NCBI GenBank assembly: GCA_963596005.1
Contig: CAVBJF010000001.1
Span: 1 to 64,000 of the forward strand
Direction: 5' to 3'
DNA: 64,000 bases
Source: Gallibacter pasteurianus_A
GTDB taxonomy: Bacteria > Bacillota > Clostridia > Peptostreptococcales > Anaerovoracaceae
The notes below the pieces were generated by a model. The model saw only the letters and a list, made by a program, of their open reading frames with translations. It was not told the DNA's origin and searched no databases. The position numbers were made by a program, and so were the translations under genes. Of this stretch, positions 15,504 to 25,301 are shown in pieces (position 1 is the stretch's first letter; each line of letters begins with the position of its first letter).

Positions 15504-15998
15504 ATGATTAGCGTAGATATAAATCTACTGTTTAACATCATAAATATAATAGTTCTTTTCCTGCTACTTCGAAAATTTCTCATCAACCCGATTTTAAATG
15601 TCATGAATAAACGTGACGAGATAATAAAAAGCGGTCTTGATAATGCAAGGGCAAAAGAAGCTGAAGCAACTGTTATGAAAAATAAATACGAAAAACAACT
15701 GGGAGAAGCAAACAAGGAAAGCGCTCAGATAATTTCGGATGCAAAAAAAGAAGCAGAGGCAAAGTCGCAAAATATAATTGATAACGCAAACAAAAAGGCA
15801 GATATTATTATGCAAAATGCTGATAAAGAAATTGAAATTGCAAAAACAAAAGCTGTCTCAGATGTGAAAAAACAAATTGCACAGCTTGCCGTAGAAGTTG
15901 CAAAAAAGGTTGCTACGACCTCATCAAATGAGCAAAGCAATGCTGATATGTATAATGAATTCATAAAAGAAGCAGGTGACGACAATGAGTCAAAATAG
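15504..15998 (+). CDS. atpF: F1Fo ATP synthase subunit b
   Basis: 164 residues: one N-terminal membrane helix (about 6-26) followed by a long Ala/Lys/Glu-rich coiled coil that forms the peripheral stalk and ends in a delta-binding helix. Typical length. SD AAAGGCGGG. Its last 14 bases overlap the atpH start. Confidence 0.94.
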   Translation: MISVDINLLFNIINIIVLFLLLRKFLINPILNVMNKRDEIIKSGLDNARAKEAEATVMKNKYEKQLGEANKESAQIISDAKKEAEAKSQNIIDNANKKADIIMQNADKEIEIAKTKAVSDVKKQIAQLAVEVAKKVATTSSNEQSNADMYNEFIKEAGDDNESK

Positions 15999-16533
15999 CT
16001 CAGTAAATTTTGATGTTTCAAAATATAGCATTTTATCAATGCGCTATGCACGGGCACTTTATGAGCTCGGTATAAACGACGGTCAGCTTATAGAAATAAA
16101 AGCTACATTTTCGAGTTCTAACGAGCTTCTGTCGGTGATGCTAAATCCGACCGTTTCCCTCTCTGCTAAACACCATATCATAGACAGGCTTTTTCATGGC
16201 GAGATTGTTGGCAATTTCCTAAAACTTTTATGCGACCATAACAGCTTCGCGCTTCTTTTCGAAATTATAAATTGCGCAAAAGAGATAATAGCAAAGGAAA
16301 ACAAAATTTTAAAAGCATCCTTAACATATGTAACGCCACCAACCGATAAACAGCGCAAGCAACTAAAAGCATTTATTTGCCAAAGGCACAATTGCAGCGA
16401 TGTTATTTGGGACGAGTCATGCGATGAGTCTCTTATCGGTGGATTTACACTTTTTGTGGACGGTATTATGTACAACAAAAGCCTAAAAGGTGGCTTTGAT
16501 AAATTTGCACAGGGCTTTGGTGTAGAAATTTAA
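15985..16533 (+). CDS. atpH: F1Fo ATP synthase subunit delta
   Basis: 182 residues, the stalk cap linking b to the alpha-beta head. N-terminal helix bundle SMRYARALYELG and the C-terminal LIGGFTLFVDG segment fit the OSCP/delta family. ATG at 15985 chosen: AGGTGA lies 5-6 bp upstream, whereas the in-frame GTG at 15976 lies inside that SD. Overlaps atpF by 14 nt. Confidence 0.92.
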   Translation: MSQNSSVNFDVSKYSILSMRYARALYELGINDGQLIEIKATFSSSNELLSVMLNPTVSLSAKHHIIDRLFHGEIVGNFLKLLCDHNSFALLFEIINCAKEIIAKENKILKASLTYVTPPTDKQRKQLKAFICQRHNCSDVIWDESCDESLIGGFTLFVDGIMYNKSLKGGFDKFAQGFGVEI

Positions 16534-16564
16534 AGCAGGAGCTTAATAAAAGGAGGTAAATCTC

Positions 16565-18079
16565 TTGAGTATCATTAACTCTGATGAAATCATATCTATA
16601 ATAAAAGAAGAAATTAAAAACTATGACCTCGAAAACGGGCCAAAGGAAACAGGTTCGGTTATTACCGTAGGCGACGGCATCGCAACTATCTACGGTCTTG
16701 ACGATGTTATGTATGGCGAAATTCTTGCCTTTGAAAATGGTCTAAAGGGCATGGTTCAAAATATAAAAGAAAACGAAATCGGTTGCATACTCTTTGGTAG
16801 CGATACAGATATCAAGGAGGGAGACAAAGTATATAGGACGAAGAAAAAAGCCGGCGTACCCGTCGGAGAGGGTTTTATCGGCCGTATTGTAGATCCTCTT
16901 GGCTCACCTATCGATGGCAAAGGAGAAATAAAAGCTGACGATTATAGGCTCATCGAAAATGATGCTCCCGGTATCATAGATCGTAAGCCCGTAACAGTAC
17001 CTCTTGAAACAGGCATACTGTCAATAGACTCAATGTTTCCGATCGGTAGAGGTCAGCGTGAGCTTATCATCGGTGACAGACAAACAGGTAAAACATCTAT
17101 AGCTTCTGATACTATCATCAATCAAAAAGGTAAGGATGTTATATGTATCTATGTTGCGATCGGTCAAAAGATCTCAACCGTTGCACAGCTTTCAAATATG
17201 CTTGCAAAAAACGGAGCTATGGATTATACGATTATAGTTTGTGCAGGCGCCGGTGATTGTGCGCCACTTCAATATATTGCACCTTATGCGGCTACTGCCA
17301 TTGGTGAACACTTTATGTATCAAGGAAAGGATGTCTTGATCGTTTATGATGACCTTTCTAAGCATGCTGTAGCTTACAGGGCGATTTCTCTTTTGCTCGG
17401 CAGAAGCCCGGGCAGAGAAGCTTTCCCCGGCGATGTCTTTTATCTGCACTCTCGCTTACTTGAACGAAGCAGCAGGCTTTCTGAGGAAGCCGGCGGTGGC
17501 TCTATTACAGCGCTACCGATTATTGAAACGCAAGCAGGCGATGTATCAGCATACATTCCGACAAATGTTATTTCGATAACAGACGGCCAGATATTTTTGG
17601 AAACATCGCTATTTAATGCGGGTATGAGACCTGCTGTAAATGTCGGCATCTCCGTTTCGCGTGTAGGCGGTAATGCTCAGAGTAAAGCTATGAAAAAAGC
17701 CTCAGGCAGCATGCGTATTGACCTCGCACAGGCAAGAGAGCTTGAGTCATTTACGCAGTTTAGTTCTGATCTTGACGAAAATACAAAGCACCAGCTGCGT
17801 TATGGCCAATGCCTGACCGAGCTTTTAAAACAGCCTCTCGGTCATCCTCTTTCTATGCCACAGCAAGTAATATTACTCACCTGCGCAACCGGCGAAGTAT
17901 TCATAGAAGTTGAACTATCTGAATTAAAAGCATTCCAAAACGACCTCCTTGATCATTTTGAAAATGCACACAAGGATATCATTACACAGATAGAGAGTTC
18001 AGGCGATTTATCTGATGATTTAAAAGAGCAAATTGTAAAAGTAGCAAACGAATATAGGAGCAAATATGCCAAGTGCTAA
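16565..18079 (+). CDS. atpA: F1Fo ATP synthase subunit alpha
   Basis: 504 residues, non-catalytic nucleotide-binding subunit of F1. P-loop GDRQTGKTS (about residue 170), and the LPIIETQAGDVSAYIPTNVISITDGQI and GGNAQSKAMKK segments are typical. Start is TTG with AAAGGAGG 9 bp upstream; no alternative ATG fits. Its end overlaps atpG by 14 nt. Confidence 0.97.
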   Translation: MSIINSDEIISIIKEEIKNYDLENGPKETGSVITVGDGIATIYGLDDVMYGEILAFENGLKGMVQNIKENEIGCILFGSDTDIKEGDKVYRTKKKAGVPVGEGFIGRIVDPLGSPIDGKGEIKADDYRLIENDAPGIIDRKPVTVPLETGILSIDSMFPIGRGQRELIIGDRQTGKTSIASDTIINQKGKDVICIYVAIGQKISTVAQLSNMLAKNGAMDYTIIVCAGAGDCAPLQYIAPYAATAIGEHFMYQGKDVLIVYDDLSKHAVAYRAISLLLGRSPGREAFPGDVFYLHSRLLERSSRLSEEAGGGSITALPIIETQAGDVSAYIPTNVISITDGQIFLETSLFNAGMRPAVNVGISVSRVGGNAQSKAMKKASGSMRIDLAQARELESFTQFSSDLDENTKHQLRYGQCLTELLKQPLGHPLSMPQQVILLTCATGEVFIEVELSELKAFQNDLLDHFENAHKDIITQIESSGDLSDDLKEQIVKVANEYRSKYAKC

Positions 18080-18950
18080 AGAAATAAAAGAACGCATAGC
18101 AGGCGTACAAGAGACAATGAAGATAACAAACGCTATGTATTTAATATCTTCATCGAAGGTAAAGCAGGCAAAACAACGCCTTGCAGAGACTGAGCCATTC
18201 TTTTTTGCTATGCAAGATGAAATTTCAAAAATTTTGACCTATTGGCCAAATTTGAACAACAAATATTTTGATAAACGTGCATCTGTTCCTGATGACAAAA
18301 AAAATATCGGAATTATTGTCATTACGGCAGATAAAGGGCTTGCCGGTTCATACAATCTAAATGTCATCAGGCTGGCAGAGAAAATCGCGGCAAAGCCGGG
18401 CAAAGACAGATTGTTTGTTCTCGGTGAAGTAGGCAGGCATTATTTTGCACCAAAGAAGGACAAAATAGAGCTTGATCAAAGCTTTAAATATACTGTTCAA
18501 AATCCTACGCTTTCTCGAGCAAGGAGTATGGCAGGCGACCTTATAGAATTATTTCATCGTAAAGAGCTCGACGAAATACATGTCGTATACACTAATATGG
18601 AAAGCTCTCTCAAGGCTTCTCCAAAACATATACAACTCCTTCCTCTTGTAAAAAACGAATTTGAGGACGCAGATATCGCAGGAAAACTTACTCCGACATT
18701 TTATCCTTCGCCGGAGGATGTTATGGACAGTATCGTGCCTGTTTATATTTTAGGCACACTATACGGCTGCCTTGTCGAATCATATTGTAGCGAGCAAAAT
18801 TCTCGTATGCTCGCAATGCAAAATGCTACTGACAGTGCAACAGACATGTTAAAAGATTTAAATACAACATATAACAGGGTGCGTCAGGCGGACATAACCC
18901 AAGAATTAACCGAAGTAGTCGCAGGTGCAAACGCACAGCAAAGGAAGTGA
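18066..18950 (+). CDS. atpG: F1Fo ATP synthase subunit gamma
   Basis: 294 residues, the central rotor shaft. Conserved N-terminal helix (KERIAGVQETMKITNAMYLISSSK) and C-terminal helix (SRMLAMQNATDSATDMLKDL) form the coiled coil; ITADKGLAGSYN marks the Rossmann-like centre. SD AGGAG inside the atpA end. The atpD start follows its stop by 4 bp. Confidence 0.96.
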   Translation: MPSAKEIKERIAGVQETMKITNAMYLISSSKVKQAKQRLAETEPFFFAMQDEISKILTYWPNLNNKYFDKRASVPDDKKNIGIIVITADKGLAGSYNLNVIRLAEKIAAKPGKDRLFVLGEVGRHYFAPKKDKIELDQSFKYTVQNPTLSRARSMAGDLIELFHRKELDEIHVVYTNMESSLKASPKHIQLLPLVKNEFEDADIAGKLTPTFYPSPEDVMDSIVPVYILGTLYGCLVESYCSEQNSRMLAMQNATDSATDMLKDLNTTYNRVRQADITQELTEVVAGANAQQRK

Positions 18951-18954
18951 AAAA

Positions 18955-20334
18955 TTGGAGAGTAAAGGAAAGATTCTTCAGGTCATGGGGCCTGTTGTGG
19001 ATGTAAAATTTGAAAAAAGAGAAGACCTCCCAAACATTAACGATGCGATAGAGGTTTTAAATGATGGCAAGAGATGTGTTATGGAAACAGCTCAGCATAT
19101 CGGCAATAATGTCGCAAGATGTATCATGCTTCAATCAAGTGACGGTCTTTACAAAGGCATGGAAGTCACAAATACAGGCAAGTGCATCAGCGTACCTGTC
19201 GGTGAGGATGTTCTTGGCAGACTTTTCAATGTGCTTGGCGAAACTATCGACCACAAGGAACCTTTGCCAAAGGACATAAAAACATCTTCGATACACAAAA
19301 ATCCACCTGCTTTTGAAGACCAAAGCCCTTCCGTTGAAGTCCTCGAAACAGGCATCAAGGTTATCGACCTTTTGACACCGTATGCAAAAGGCGGTAAAAT
19401 CGGTCTTTTTGGCGGTGCAGGCGTGGGTAAAACAGTCCTCATACAGGAGCTTATACATAATATAGCAACTCAGCATGGCGGATATTCAATATTTACCGGT
19501 GTCGGGGAACGTTCGAGAGAAGGTAACGACCTTTGGAGCGAGATGAGCGCTTCCGGTGTAATCGAAAAAACAGCACTCGTCTTTGGTCAGATGAATGAAC
19601 CTCCGGGAGCTCGTATGAGAGTTGCCGAAACAGGTCTTACAATGGCGGAATACTTCCGCGACGAAATGCACCAAAATGTGCTCCTGTTTATAGACAACAT
19701 CTTTAGATTTGTACAGGCGGGCTCCGAAGTGTCGGCACTACTTGGCAGAATGCCATCTGCTGTAGGCTATCAGCCTACGCTTGCTAACGAGATGGGAGCT
19801 CTGCAAGAGCGAATTACTTCAACTAAAAACGGCTCTGTAACTTCTGTGCAGGCAGTATATGTGCCGGCAGATGACCTTACGGACCCTGCTCCTGCTACTA
19901 CATTTACCCATCTTGACGCAACAACTGTACTTTCTCGTAAAGTAGTTGAGCAAGGTATTTACCCTGCTGTTGATCCGCTCGACTCAACATCTCGCATACT
20001 CGAACCTGATGTTGTCGGCGAGACACATTACAATGTTGCGCGAAAAGTACAGGAAATTTTGCAGAAATATAAAGAGCTTCAGGATATTATCGCTATCCTG
20101 GGCATGGAAGAACTTTCCGATGAAGACAAACTCATCGTTGCTAGAGCAAGAAAAATACAGAGGTTTTTGTCACAGCCGTTTTCTGTGGCAGAGCAGTTTA
20201 CAGGTGTCCCGGGCAAATATGTGCCTTTGCAGGAAACTGTTAGAGGCTTTAAAGCTATCATCGACGGTAAAATGGATGACTACCCTGAGAGTGCATTCTT
20301 TAATATCGGTACAATTGATGAAGTTAAAAAATAA
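18955..20334 (+). CDS. atpD: F1Fo ATP synthase subunit beta
   Basis: 459 residues, catalytic subunit. P-loop GGAGVGKTV (about residue 155), catalytic Glu in GVGERSREGND, and the Walker B region LLFIDNIFRFVQAGSEVSALLGRMPSAVGY. TTG at 18955 chosen: AAGGAAG lies 7 bp before it and the protein then begins ESKGKILQVMGPVVDVKF like homologues; an upstream GTG in frame is inside atpG. Confidence 0.97.
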   Translation: MESKGKILQVMGPVVDVKFEKREDLPNINDAIEVLNDGKRCVMETAQHIGNNVARCIMLQSSDGLYKGMEVTNTGKCISVPVGEDVLGRLFNVLGETIDHKEPLPKDIKTSSIHKNPPAFEDQSPSVEVLETGIKVIDLLTPYAKGGKIGLFGGAGVGKTVLIQELIHNIATQHGGYSIFTGVGERSREGNDLWSEMSASGVIEKTALVFGQMNEPPGARMRVAETGLTMAEYFRDEMHQNVLLFIDNIFRFVQAGSEVSALLGRMPSAVGYQPTLANEMGALQERITSTKNGSVTSVQAVYVPADDLTDPAPATTFTHLDATTVLSRKVVEQGIYPAVDPLDSTSRILEPDVVGETHYNVARKVQEILQKYKELQDIIAILGMEELSDEDKLIVARARKIQRFLSQPFSVAEQFTGVPGKYVPLQETVRGFKAIIDGKMDDYPESAFFNIGTIDEVKK

Positions 20335-20361
20335 AAATATTAGATAAAAATAGGATAAGAA

Positions 20362-20778
20362 ATGAATACATTTAATCTAAAAGTTTATGCTTCAGATAAA
20401 ATATTTTATGAGGGTGAGGCTATCAGCATCATCCTCCCTACTGTTGATGGGCAAATGGAGATTTTAGCAAATCATGAGGATATGATTGTAGGTATAAAAA
20501 TCGGTGAGATTCATATCAAAGATTCTGACGAGAAATGGATTACCGCTGCCGTTTCATATGGGTTTGCGAAGATCCTTGATAATGAAGTTTCGATCCTCGT
20601 ATCGACAGCTGAACGCCCGGAAGATATCGACGCATTACGCGCAGAAGAAGCCAAGGAGCAGGCAGAAGAATACCTAAGGCAACAACACAGTATCCAGGAA
20701 TACCACGCTTCTAAAGCTTCGCTTGCACGTGCTATGAATAGGTTAAAAGCATATAAAGATAAGGATTGGAATAATTAA
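20362..20778 (+). CDS. atpC: F1Fo ATP synthase subunit epsilon
   Basis: 138 residues: N-terminal beta sandwich (LPTVDGQMEILANHEDM) and a C-terminal helical hairpin (from about 90) that can inhibit ATP hydrolysis. Last gene of the operon. Its stop overlaps the fabG stop tail to tail by 4 bp (20775-20778), leaving no room for a terminator between them. Confidence 0.93.
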   Translation: MNTFNLKVYASDKIFYEGEAISIILPTVDGQMEILANHEDMIVGIKIGEIHIKDSDEKWITAAVSYGFAKILDNEVSILVSTAERPEDIDALRAEEAKEQAEEYLRQQHSIQEYHASKASLARAMNRLKAYKDKDWNN

Positions 20779-21521
20779 TTCATATTCATTCCGCCATTTA
20801 CTTCAAGTGTTTGGCCTGTAATATAGCTTGCCTCATCAGATAGCAAAAACAAGACGGCCTTTGCAATTTCTTCGCCTTTGCCCTGTCTTTGCATAGGTAT
20901 TTGCATAACTAATTTTTCACGCAATTTATCAGGAATTTGCGCTGACATTCCCACTTCGATAAATCCCGGAGCAACGGCATTTACTCTAATGCCTTTTGTT
21001 GCAGTTTCCTTTGCGATAGTTTTCGTCATGCCAAGAACCGCTGCCTTTGAGCTTGCATAAGCAGACTGTCCAAAATTACCTATCACTCCTGCGATAGACG
21101 AAATATTTACGATGCTACCGCCTCCCTGCTCTATCATATATGGGAGCGCGTGCTGAATAGTATTCCATGTGCCTTTGACATTTATGGCGATTGTATCGTC
21201 AAAATAAGCCTCAGGCATTTTTATTATCTGAGCGTCAAGAGCCACTCCTGCGTTGTTTACAATAAAATCAATATGGCCAAAATCTTTGGCAATTTTTTCT
21301 ATCATACCTTTCACTTCGGCATTATCTCTTATATCGCACTTATAAATTTTTGCATTTATACCGTAAGAGGCTTCTATTTCCAACAGCAGCTTCTCTGCCT
21401 TTTCTTCAGAGTTGTTATAATGAATAGCTACATTCACACCGTTTTTTACAAGCTCCTTCACTATACAGGCTCCTATACCCCCTGATGCGCCTGTTACAAG
21501 CGCCACTTTGCCTTTTACCAT
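20775..21521 (-). CDS. fabG: 3-oxoacyl-ACP reductase family SDR
   Basis: 248-residue short-chain dehydrogenase. TGASGGIGACI binds NADPH, NNAGVA follows the fold, the catalytic Ser is in NISSIAGVIGN, Tyr and Lys in SAYASSKAAV, and the C terminus is GQTLEVNGG. Best fit is FabG of fatty-acid elongation, although no other fab gene is near, so another ketone substrate is possible. SD GAGG. It begins 18 bp after the 3' end of a tRNA-Ser on the same strand. Confidence 0.88.
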   Translation of the reverse strand: MVKGKVALVTGASGGIGACIVKELVKNGVNVAIHYNNSEEKAEKLLLEIEASYGINAKIYKCDIRDNAEVKGMIEKIAKDFGHIDFIVNNAGVALDAQIIKMPEAYFDDTIAINVKGTWNTIQHALPYMIEQGGGSIVNISSIAGVIGNFGQSAYASSKAAVLGMTKTIAKETATKGIRVNAVAPGFIEVGMSAQIPDKLREKLVMQIPMQRQGKGEEIAKAVLFLLSDEASYITGQTLEVNGGMNMN

Positions 21522-21539
21522 TTTTTACCTCACATTCTT

Positions 21540-21627
21540 TGGCGGAGGATGAGGGACTCGAACCCTCGGGGCTGTTACGCCTTACTCCCTTTCCAGGGGA
21601 GCTCCTTAGCCACTCGGTCAATCCTCC
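21540..21627 (-). tRNA. tRNA-Ser (anticodon GGA)
   Basis: Perfect 7-bp acceptor stem GGAGGAT/ATCCTCC, encoded discriminator G and CCA end. Anticodon stem CTCCC/GGGAG encloses CTGGAAA, giving GGA, which reads UCC and UCU. A long variable arm (AAGGCGTAACAGCCC region) is typical of serine tRNAs, followed by GGTTCGAGTCC in the T arm. Confidence 0.95.
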
Positions 21628-21632
21628 GTATC

Positions 21633-21660
21633 AGCCTGCGTGCCCTCTCGCACGCGGGCT
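21633..21660. terminator. GC-rich hairpin between thrC and tRNA-Ser
   Basis: 11-bp stem (one G-T pair) AGCCTGCGTGC/GCACGCGGGCT with 6-base loop. On the plus strand it is followed by ttatcttttt; on the minus strand, the direction of thrC, no T run follows. It may stop plus-strand readthrough, or be a processing stem ahead of the tRNA. Confidence 0.45.
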
Positions 21661-21677
21661 TTATCTTTTTCTTTAAG

Positions 21678-23150
21678 TTATAAGCAGTCCTTTACTGCAT
21701 CAGCCATCTGGTCAATTTCAAGCACTCCTGCATGTAAAATCTTTTTGTTTTCCAGATCCTTTAGCCCAGCCGGCACAGGCACACCGGTTTCCTTGTTCAC
21801 TTCCTTGAGGTATTCGAAACCGTCCTTGCACTTGCCAAGACCTATAGCCTTTGCAACGCTGTCAGCAAACTTATATGGGCTTGCTGTCGATGCGATGATT
21901 GCAGGTGTTTTATCTCCTGTCTTTTCCTTATAGTCCTCATAAACCTTATACGCAACGGCTGTATGAGTATCCATAAGATAGCCATCCTCCTTATATGCCC
22001 TGCCTATCGCCTCATTTGTCTCATCGATAGTTGCAAATCCGCCATAAAATGCACTTAGACCTGCCTTTATCTTTTCGTCGACCTCATACACTTTTTTATC
22101 ATCAAGACTTGACATCAAGCTCTTTATTTCATCGCCATCATCCCCGCTTAGATGATATAGCAATCTCTCAAGGTTGCTGGATATAAGGATATCCATAGAT
22201 GGCGAATTTGTCAAATGAAATTCTCTATTTATATCATACACCCCTGTATTTATAAAATCCGTAAGTACTTTATTTTCATTTGAAGCACATATAAATTTAT
22301 TTACAGGAATGCCCATCTTGCTTGCATAATACGCAGCCAATATATTTCCGAAGTTACCTGTCGGCACTACTATATTTATAGGCTCACCGTCCTTAACTAC
22401 TCCTCTTTCCACGAGCTTTATATATGAATACACATAGTACGCAACCTGCGGCACAAGCCTTCCGATGTTTATGGAATTAGCACTCGAAAGCTTTACATCT
22501 TTTTTTGCAAGCTCCTCTGCTATAGCTGAGTCATTAAATATCTTTTTAACGCCCGTCTGTGCATTGTCAAAGTTGCCATTTATAGCAAAGACATGTGTGT
22601 TTTTGCCCTCTTGACTAACCATCTGCCTTTCCTGCACCTCAGATACACCCTCGTTTGGATAAAATACTATTATCTCTGTGCCGGGTACGTCTGCAAATCC
22701 CTCAAGAGCAGCCTTACCTGTGTCGCCTGATGTCGCTGTAAGAATACAGATTTTTTTATCTTCTTTTTCCTTTTTCATTGCAGTTGTTAAAAGATATGGC
22801 AAGATAGAAAGTGCCATGTCTTTAAATGCGGCCGTCTTGCCGTGATAAAGCTCCAAAAAGTATGCTCCACACGCTTCTTTTATTTCCACAACATCAGCTG
22901 CTTCAAATTTCGTATCATATGCACCATTTATGCATGCTTGCATTTCTTTATCGCTATAATCAGTAAAAAACGCTTTTATCACTCCGCTTGCGATATTCTG
23001 ATATTTTTCCCCTACCATATCTTTTACTTCAAATGGTAGCTTTGGGAAGCTCTCAGGTACATAAAGCCCCTTGTCCTCCGCAAGCCCTCTTATTATCGCT
23101 TGTGCTGACGATTTGATATTGTCACTACCTCTTGTGCTTTTGTATTTCAT
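21678..23150 (-). CDS. thrC: threonine synthase
   Basis: 490-residue PLP enzyme that converts O-phosphohomoserine to threonine. Visible: N-terminal KYKSTRG, the PLP lysine in GKTAAFKDMALS, TATSGDTGKAALEGF and PTGNFGNILAAYYA binding the phosphate. It belongs to the long microbial type. SD GAGGAAAT. It is last of metY-metA-ctpA-thrC, so homoserine-derived amino acids are made from one transcript. Confidence 0.96.
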   Translation of the reverse strand: MKYKSTRGSDNIKSSAQAIIRGLAEDKGLYVPESFPKLPFEVKDMVGEKYQNIASGVIKAFFTDYSDKEMQACINGAYDTKFEAADVVEIKEACGAYFLELYHGKTAAFKDMALSILPYLLTTAMKKEKEDKKICILTATSGDTGKAALEGFADVPGTEIIVFYPNEGVSEVQERQMVSQEGKNTHVFAINGNFDNAQTGVKKIFNDSAIAEELAKKDVKLSSANSINIGRLVPQVAYYVYSYIKLVERGVVKDGEPINIVVPTGNFGNILAAYYASKMGIPVNKFICASNENKVLTDFINTGVYDINREFHLTNSPSMDILISSNLERLLYHLSGDDGDEIKSLMSSLDDKKVYEVDEKIKAGLSAFYGGFATIDETNEAIGRAYKEDGYLMDTHTAVAYKVYEDYKEKTGDKTPAIIASTASPYKFADSVAKAIGLGKCKDGFEYLKEVNKETGVPVPAGLKDLENKKILHAGVLEIDQMADAVKDCL

Positions 23151-23162
23151 CTTATTTCCTCG

Positions 23163-24332
23163 CTACATTTCTTTTTTAATTTCTTCTATAGCCTTTTTTA
23201 GTTGAGCATCATTTGAATCTCCCTGACGCTCTCTTGTGTCCTTGATAGTTATATCAGGTTCTATGCCCTTGCCGTTAATCTCTCTGCCTTTAGGTGAAAA
23301 ATATTCGGAAATTGTCAGCTTGATACCACTGCCATCCGGAAGCGGGAACATCTGCTGTACAACGCCTTTGCCGAAAGTCTTTGTTCCTATAACAGGCCCC
23401 TTATCAAAGTCCTGCATAGCGGCAGTAAATATTTCTGACGCACTTGCTGTATATCCATTTACAAGAAGTGCTATCGGTTTGTCAAAAGACTCTTTATTAT
23501 CCGAGTTTTGCTTTTCCGTATTACCATCCTTATCCTTTGTATATACAAGCATCCCCTCAGGCAGAAGTTCATCTAATATCTCGCAGGTTGTCGCTACAAC
23601 ACCGCCTGTATTATCTCTAAGGTCTATAATAAGTCCATCCAGACCTTCCTTTTGTAGCTTTTTATAAACCTTATCAAACTGTGTATGTGTTTCCTGTGTA
23701 AACTCCGATATGCGGATATATCCTATATTGTTTTCGAGCATCTTTCCGGAAACAGTATTTACTGTCACCTTTGCTCTTGTTATCGTTTTTGTGTATTCCT
23801 TGCCACTTGATGCACTGACAAATGTGACTTTTACCTTTGTGCCCACATCCCCTTGGACTTTTGATACAACATCGCTTAAATCTTTACCGCTAACACTATT
23901 GCCATCAACCTTTGTAAGAGTATCTCCTTCCTTTACACCCGCTTTTTCTGCCGGTGAATCCTCAAAGACCTCATTAACAGTTATCGCCTTTGTCGAGCTG
24001 TCTTGATAAAATTTAACCCCTATACCAGAAACTTCACCATTTAAAACAGTTGCCAAAAGCTCTTGGAATTCCTCTTTTGTATAATATGCCGAATACTCAT
24101 CGCCAAGGCCAACCATATATCCCTTACATAAGTACTCCTCCATTGTTTCCTCATCGACATCGGAAGCATATAGGTAATTGTTTTTTACAATGTTTTGCAA
24201 AAGCTGCATTTTCTCATCACTTCCGACCGCATTCGTTGATATCTTGCCAAAACCTATGCCAAGTCCCATCACAAGTGTAACAACAAGGATGCCTGCCATA
24301 GTGCCTTTCCAAAAAGCTCTCTTTTCTGTCAT
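23163..24332 (-). CDS. S41 C-terminal processing protease (CtpA/CtpB type)
   Basis: 389 residues. N-terminal membrane anchor (about 9-30), PDZ domain (about 105-185) and a peptidase S41 domain with catalytic Ser in GYTASASEIF (about 297) and Lys in GTKTFGKGVVQ (about 322). Acts outside the membrane on the C termini of partner proteins; in Bacillus such proteases act in signalling and sporulation. Why it lies between metA and thrC is not clear. No sporulation gene is nearby. Confidence 0.94.
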   Translation of the reverse strand: MTEKRAFWKGTMAGILVVTLVMGLGIGFGKISTNAVGSDEKMQLLQNIVKNNYLYASDVDEETMEEYLCKGYMVGLGDEYSAYYTKEEFQELLATVLNGEVSGIGVKFYQDSSTKAITVNEVFEDSPAEKAGVKEGDTLTKVDGNSVSGKDLSDVVSKVQGDVGTKVKVTFVSASSGKEYTKTITRAKVTVNTVSGKMLENNIGYIRISEFTQETHTQFDKVYKKLQKEGLDGLIIDLRDNTGGVVATTCEILDELLPEGMLVYTKDKDGNTEKQNSDNKESFDKPIALLVNGYTASASEIFTAAMQDFDKGPVIGTKTFGKGVVQQMFPLPDGSGIKLTISEYFSPKGREINGKGIEPDITIKDTRERQGDSNDAQLKKAIEEIKKEM

Positions 24333-24358
24333 CTCCCTTTCACATCTCCTTTTGCTCT

Positions 24359-25273
24359 CTAAAATGCCATTATATCATAAGGTGTATTCTGATATACATA
24401 ATAATTTAGCCAATTGCTGAATAACAGTGTTCCATGCCCCCTCCAGCGCATAATCGGATCATTTTTAGGGTCATCATCCTTAAAATAATTTTTAGGAATA
24501 TCTATATCTATCCCCTTATTTACATCCCTGAAATATTCCTGCGCAAGCGTATCTCTATCATATTCATGGTGCCCCATAACATATATCTCACGACCGTTAT
24601 CTGTCGAAATTATATGCACACCCGTCTCCTCGGACTCTGCTAAAATCCTGAGTTCTTTTATCTTTAGTATATCCTCTTTTGGTACCTCGGTATTTCGGCT
24701 ATGAGGCACATAAAAGACTTCATCAAATCCCCTGACAAGAGGATTGTGCGGTCTTACAAGTTTTTGCTCAAATACTCCAAAAACCTTTTTATCTAAGATT
24801 TTTTTGTTGAGTCCGTAGTTATAGTAAAGACCGGCCTGTGCTCCCCAGCATATAAACATACGGCTGTACACATTTTTCTTACTATAATCAAGAAGCTCCG
24901 TGAGCTCCTGCCAATAATCAACTTCCTCAAAGTCGTAAAATTCGACAGGCGCTCCTGTTATAATCATACCGTCAAAACGCCTTTTTTTTATCTCTTCCAA
25001 CGTAGTATAAAACGCTTCCATATGATTGTCTGCCACATGCTGTGATTCGTGGCTTTCCATCCTTACAAGCGTCAAGTTTACCTGTAATGGAGAATTGGAA
25101 AGAGCTCTTGCAAGCTGCGTTTCTGTCGCAACCTTTGTCGGCATCAAATTTACTATTGCTATTTCAAGTGGTCTTATATCCTGGGTCGTTGCACGCCCTT
25201 CTTTCATCGTAAATATATTTTCTTCCTGTAATTTATCGGCAGCAGGAAGTCCGTTAGGTATTATTACTGGCAT
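24359..25273 (-). CDS. metA: homoserine O-acetyltransferase (MetA fold)
   Basis: 304 residues, cytosolic. First step of methionine synthesis from homoserine. Starts MPVIIPNGLPA as the family does; catalytic Cys in FICWGAQAGLYY (about 142), His in VMGHHEYDRDT. Residue 111, in ITGAPVE, is Glu: MetA proteins with Glu111 use acetyl-CoA, while Gly111 gives succinyl-CoA use. The call of acetyl specificity therefore follows the published residue rule and agrees with the adjacent O-acetylhomoserine sulfhydrylase. SD AAAGGAGG. Confidence 0.93.
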   Translation of the reverse strand: MPVIIPNGLPAADKLQEENIFTMKEGRATTQDIRPLEIAIVNLMPTKVATETQLARALSNSPLQVNLTLVRMESHESQHVADNHMEAFYTTLEEIKKRRFDGMIITGAPVEFYDFEEVDYWQELTELLDYSKKNVYSRMFICWGAQAGLYYNYGLNKKILDKKVFGVFEQKLVRPHNPLVRGFDEVFYVPHSRNTEVPKEDILKIKELRILAESEETGVHIISTDNGREIYVMGHHEYDRDTLAQEYFRDVNKGIDIDIPKNYFKDDDPKNDPIMRWRGHGTLLFSNWLNYYVYQNTPYDIMAF

Positions 25274-25301
25274 ATAGACAAGCCTCCTTTATCGTATATT
25301 T

